This document shows, one piece after another, positions 4,857 through 6,861 of a DNA stretch of 6,861 nucleotides. The translations under genes and the position numbers were made by a program. This stretch comes from JAIPFM01 sp964494325 (GTDB taxonomy: Bacteria > Planctomycetota > Phycisphaerae > Sedimentisphaerales > Anaerobacaceae). Each line of letters opens with the position of its first letter. Position 1 is the first letter of the stretch. Location: NCBI GenBank assembly GCA_964494325.1, contig CAZBTJ010000219.1, forward strand, positions 1-6,861, read 5' to 3'. The notes beneath the pieces were generated by a model. It was not told the DNA's origin. It made no database searches and saw only the letters and a list, made by a program, of their open reading frames with translations.

Positions 4857-6527
4857 ATGACGACAATGAGACTAGAACGTGTTTTGTGCAGTGTGTTCTT
4901 GTGCTTGATCATGACAGGCAAAACCTGTCTATCCAAGGAGGGCAATGTTCCAAGCAGCTCGCCTCGCATTGTGAACATCATAAACTTCATTCGACAGTGC
5001 GAACCGCGTGTGGATTGGATCACAGAGGATGTGCTGTACGAGACTGTGGTTGAGCAGGTCAAGATCATGAAGACCTATCAACTGAAGGGTACCTTTCTTC
5101 TACAGTATGATGCGTTGATAGATGCCAGATACCAGACGCTGCTCAAGGGATTGCCTTCAGAGATGTTCGAGGTTGGTGCCTGGTGGGAGATTCCGCAGCC
5201 CCTGGTGGAAAACACGGGTGACACATGGCGCGGACGCTATCCGTGGGACTGGCATGCCGATGTGGGGTTTGCCACCGGATACTCGCCCAAAGAGCGGGAG
5301 AGACTGGTGGACACCTATATGGCGGATTTTAAGAAAATATTTGGGGTCTATCCCAAGTCAGTGGGGTCGTGGTTCATTGATGCCCACACATTGCAGTATA
5401 TGCATGAACGCTACGGGATTGTGGCATCGTGTAACTGCAAAGACCAGGTGGGGACCGATGGATATACTATGTGGGGCGGCTATTGGAATCAGGGGTATTA
5501 CCCCAGCAAGAAGAATGCCTACATGCCAGCGCAGAACGCTGAAAATCAAATTCCTGTACCCATCTTCAGGATGCTGGGCAGTGACCCCATTCATCAGTAT
5601 GACAAGGGTATAGGGGGCAATCACCAACGTGTTGTTTCCCTTGAGCCCGTGTATACAGGCGGCGGGGGCAATGCTGATTGGTGTCAGTGGTATTTTGACA
5701 CCTTTGTCGAGGGGGCGGCCATGGCGTACGGGTATGTCCAGGCCGGGCAGGAAAACTCATTTGCCTGGAAGCGCATGGCCAAGGGGTTCGAAATACAAAT
5801 GCCCATGATCGCTCGCTTGTTGAAAGAAGGGAAAGTCACTGTTCAAACGCTGGGCGAGACTGGTCAATGGTTTAAGGATAAATACGAGGTCACTCCGCCC
5901 ACCTCGGTGACCGTTTTGAAGGACAATTCGGAGAAGGACCAGAAGACTGTCTGGTTCAACTCGCGGTTCTACAGGGCCAATCTGCTTTGGGACCAGGGGA
6001 CCCTGCGATTCAGGGATATCCATCTGTTTGACGAGACCATTGCATCCGATTATCTCACAAAAAGAGGCACGTCAACCCAGTGTTTTTATCTCACGCTGCC
6101 TTTTGTGGATGGCTTTTACTGGAGTTCTCTGAAGACTATTGCGGGGCTGCGCGTCAAGTCTGTGGGTGGGTTGGAGATCAAGGGAGGCACGCCCACTGTA
6201 GATGATAGCACCGAGGGCGAACTTGTGGTGCGCTGGCCAGTGGATTCATCTGAGGGAGAAATCGTTATCACATTTAATGAAACCTGCGTGAGCGTGGTTG
6301 CAGAGGGCAACATCAAGGGCAACTGGTTCCTTGAATTGTCCAGTGATAAGGAGGCCACTCTGCCTTTTGTCAAAATTGACCGTAAAAAGGTGGCCTGTAT
6401 TTATAAGGACGCGCCTTATGCCATATCAGCCAAACAGGGGATATTTGCAGGCGATTCTGGCTTTGATTTTCGAATCATTCCGGAGGATAATCGTATTGTC
6501 TTAGATTTCTCCTCAAGGGGAAAATGA
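4857..6527 (+). CDS. Exported uncharacterised protein, probable deacetylase/glycosidase-type beta/alpha barrel
   Basis: The 556-aa product starts with a signal peptide (MTTMRLERVLCSVFLCLIMT) without a clear lipobox, so it should be exported. I cannot name a family with certainty. The order of segments resembles NodB-type deacetylase or GH57-like barrels: GTFLLQYDALID (78-89), EVGAWWEIPQP (105-115), RYPWDWHADVGF (127-138), a helix with YSPKERERLVDTYMADFKKI, SVGSWFIDAHTL (168-179), VASCNCKDQ (189-197), LEPVYTGGGG (262-271) and YVQAGQENSFAW (293-304). The acidic, His and Trp residues in these blocks look like an active site, but the canonical NodB TFDD motif is absent. A beta-rich C-terminal part (about 340-556) would be an accessory sandwich domain. 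ATG 4857 is chosen over TTG 4830 because it puts the signal peptide at the N-terminus; its ribosome binding site (AGAAAGA, 4843-4849) is weak. It lies 210 bases after the GH115 gene on the same strand, suggesting a shared polysaccharide substrate. Confidence 0.75.
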   Translation: MTTMRLERVLCSVFLCLIMTGKTCLSKEGNVPSSSPRIVNIINFIRQCEPRVDWITEDVLYETVVEQVKIMKTYQLKGTFLLQYDALIDARYQTLLKGLPSEMFEVGAWWEIPQPLVENTGDTWRGRYPWDWHADVGFATGYSPKERERLVDTYMADFKKIFGVYPKSVGSWFIDAHTLQYMHERYGIVASCNCKDQVGTDGYTMWGGYWNQGYYPSKKNAYMPAQNAENQIPVPIFRMLGSDPIHQYDKGIGGNHQRVVSLEPVYTGGGGNADWCQWYFDTFVEGAAMAYGYVQAGQENSFAWKRMAKGFEIQMPMIARLLKEGKVTVQTLGETGQWFKDKYEVTPPTSVTVLKDNSEKDQKTVWFNSRFYRANLLWDQGTLRFRDIHLFDETIASDYLTKRGTSTQCFYLTLPFVDGFYWSSLKTIAGLRVKSVGGLEIKGGTPTVDDSTEGELVVRWPVDSSEGEIVITFNETCVSVVAEGNIKGNWFLELSSDKEATLPFVKIDRKKVACIYKDAPYAISAKQGIFAGDSGFDFRIIPEDNRIVLDFSSRGK

Positions 6528-6828
6528 CAGGGTTTTGGGCATCTTCTTCATTCGTTTATCCACGCTACCGTGGCACATGGCAAGTTTTGTCTCGTACTTG
6601 TGGCATACCAGGCTTGTGCGGTGTCTATTGAATGGCTGTAATGAAATGTCTTTCCCAAAATGGATAAAGATTTTCCTACAATGGAATGGCCTTTCTTGCC
6701 ATAAATTCCGATAGTAAAGTACTATCCTGCCATGTTGTTGTTTGACTATCCCGCTCTATGACAGATTGGGTGTTTACGAGTCGGAATCGCTGATTATTCA
6801 GTGGTGGGTTCCCCGGCTCGAAGAGGGT
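6528..6828. other. Gene-free spacer after the barrel-protein gene
   Basis: No credible coding frame covers this stretch. A short stem CCACG/CGTGG at 6560-6573 lies 33 bases after the stop and might aid termination, though it lacks an adjacent U-run. GATAGTA/TACTATC at 6710-6726 is listed separately. No tRNA or known RNA motif is recognised. Confidence 0.4.
6710..6726. repeat. Perfect 7-bp inverted repeat, AAG centre
   Basis: GATAGTA at 6710-6716 and TACTATC at 6720-6726 are exact reverse complements around AAG. The element lies about 115 bases before the possible start at 6841, so it may be an operator or a weak hairpin; nothing decides between them. Confidence 0.45.
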
Positions 6829-6834
6829 GAGGAG
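6829..6834 (+). promoter_or_regulatory. Probable ribosome binding site for the gene at the window edge
   Basis: GAGGAG (within GGTGAGGAG) stands 6 bases before ATG 6841, which is close to ideal. It is the main argument that translation starts at 6841. Confidence 0.5.
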
Positions 6835-6840
6835 AACAAC

Positions 6841-6861
6841 ATGCCAGAGGAAGGATGTTCA
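6841..6861 (+). CDS. Start of an unidentified gene, cut by the window end
   Basis: Only seven codons (MPEEGCS) are present, so nothing can be said about function. The start is supported by the Shine-Dalgarno-like GAGGAG just upstream. The same frame is open back to a TAA at 6715-6717 and reads ESLIIQWWVPRLEEGEENN before the ATG. A longer protein from an upstream TTG (for example 6766) is therefore also possible. Confidence 0.4.

Overview
This window is bacterial DNA in two contrasting halves. The first ~1.6 kb is a decayed, repeat-rich accessory stretch with no intact gene. The rest carries two long, intact genes for exported carbohydrate-active proteins, both on the + strand. Host assignment is weak. 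A GH115 enzyme, IS200-like RAYT/REP debris and short tandem repeats of the ATCTGCG / AATCCGTGT kind suggest a polysaccharide-degrading environmental bacterium. I would guess the PVC group (Lentisphaerota, Kiritimatiellota, Planctomycetota), with Bacteroidota as an alternative, but nothing here settles it.

Layout. 1-345: no gene; degenerate short repeats. 346-764: remnant of a DUF1016/YhcG-like (PDDEXK superfamily) gene, present as two tandem N-terminal modules in different frames. It has an in-frame stop and no C-terminal nuclease domain. Each module carries a 29-nt near-perfect palindrome at the same protein position, and the two palindromes differ by paired changes that keep the stem. 765-924: two 30-nt REP elements in inverted orientation, each with the GTAG head, differing only in the 3-nt loop and flanking a third hairpin. 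935-948: a 14-bp perfect palindrome. 971-1354: a REP-associated tyrosine transposase (RAYT) with an intact HLH metal-binding motif but without the C-terminal part that should carry the catalytic tyrosine. 1355-1648: non-coding, with more short repeats.

1662-4646 encodes a 994-aa secreted GH115 alpha-glucuronidase-family protein. 4647-4856 is an intergenic region with three hairpins, one with a 17-bp perfect stem. 4857-6527 encodes a 556-aa exported protein that I read as a divergent deacetylase/glycosidase-type beta/alpha-barrel enzyme of unknown activity. 6528-6840 is non-coding with a small palindrome, and a possible third gene begins at 6841 and runs off the window.

How it works together. 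The two exported proteins lie on one strand about 0.2 kb apart and probably act on the same uronic-acid-bearing plant or algal polysaccharide outside the cytoplasm. This rests on proximity and family knowledge, not on direct evidence. The most unusual signals are the palindromes inside the DUF1016 remnant and the conserved but uncharacterised partner of the GH115 gene.
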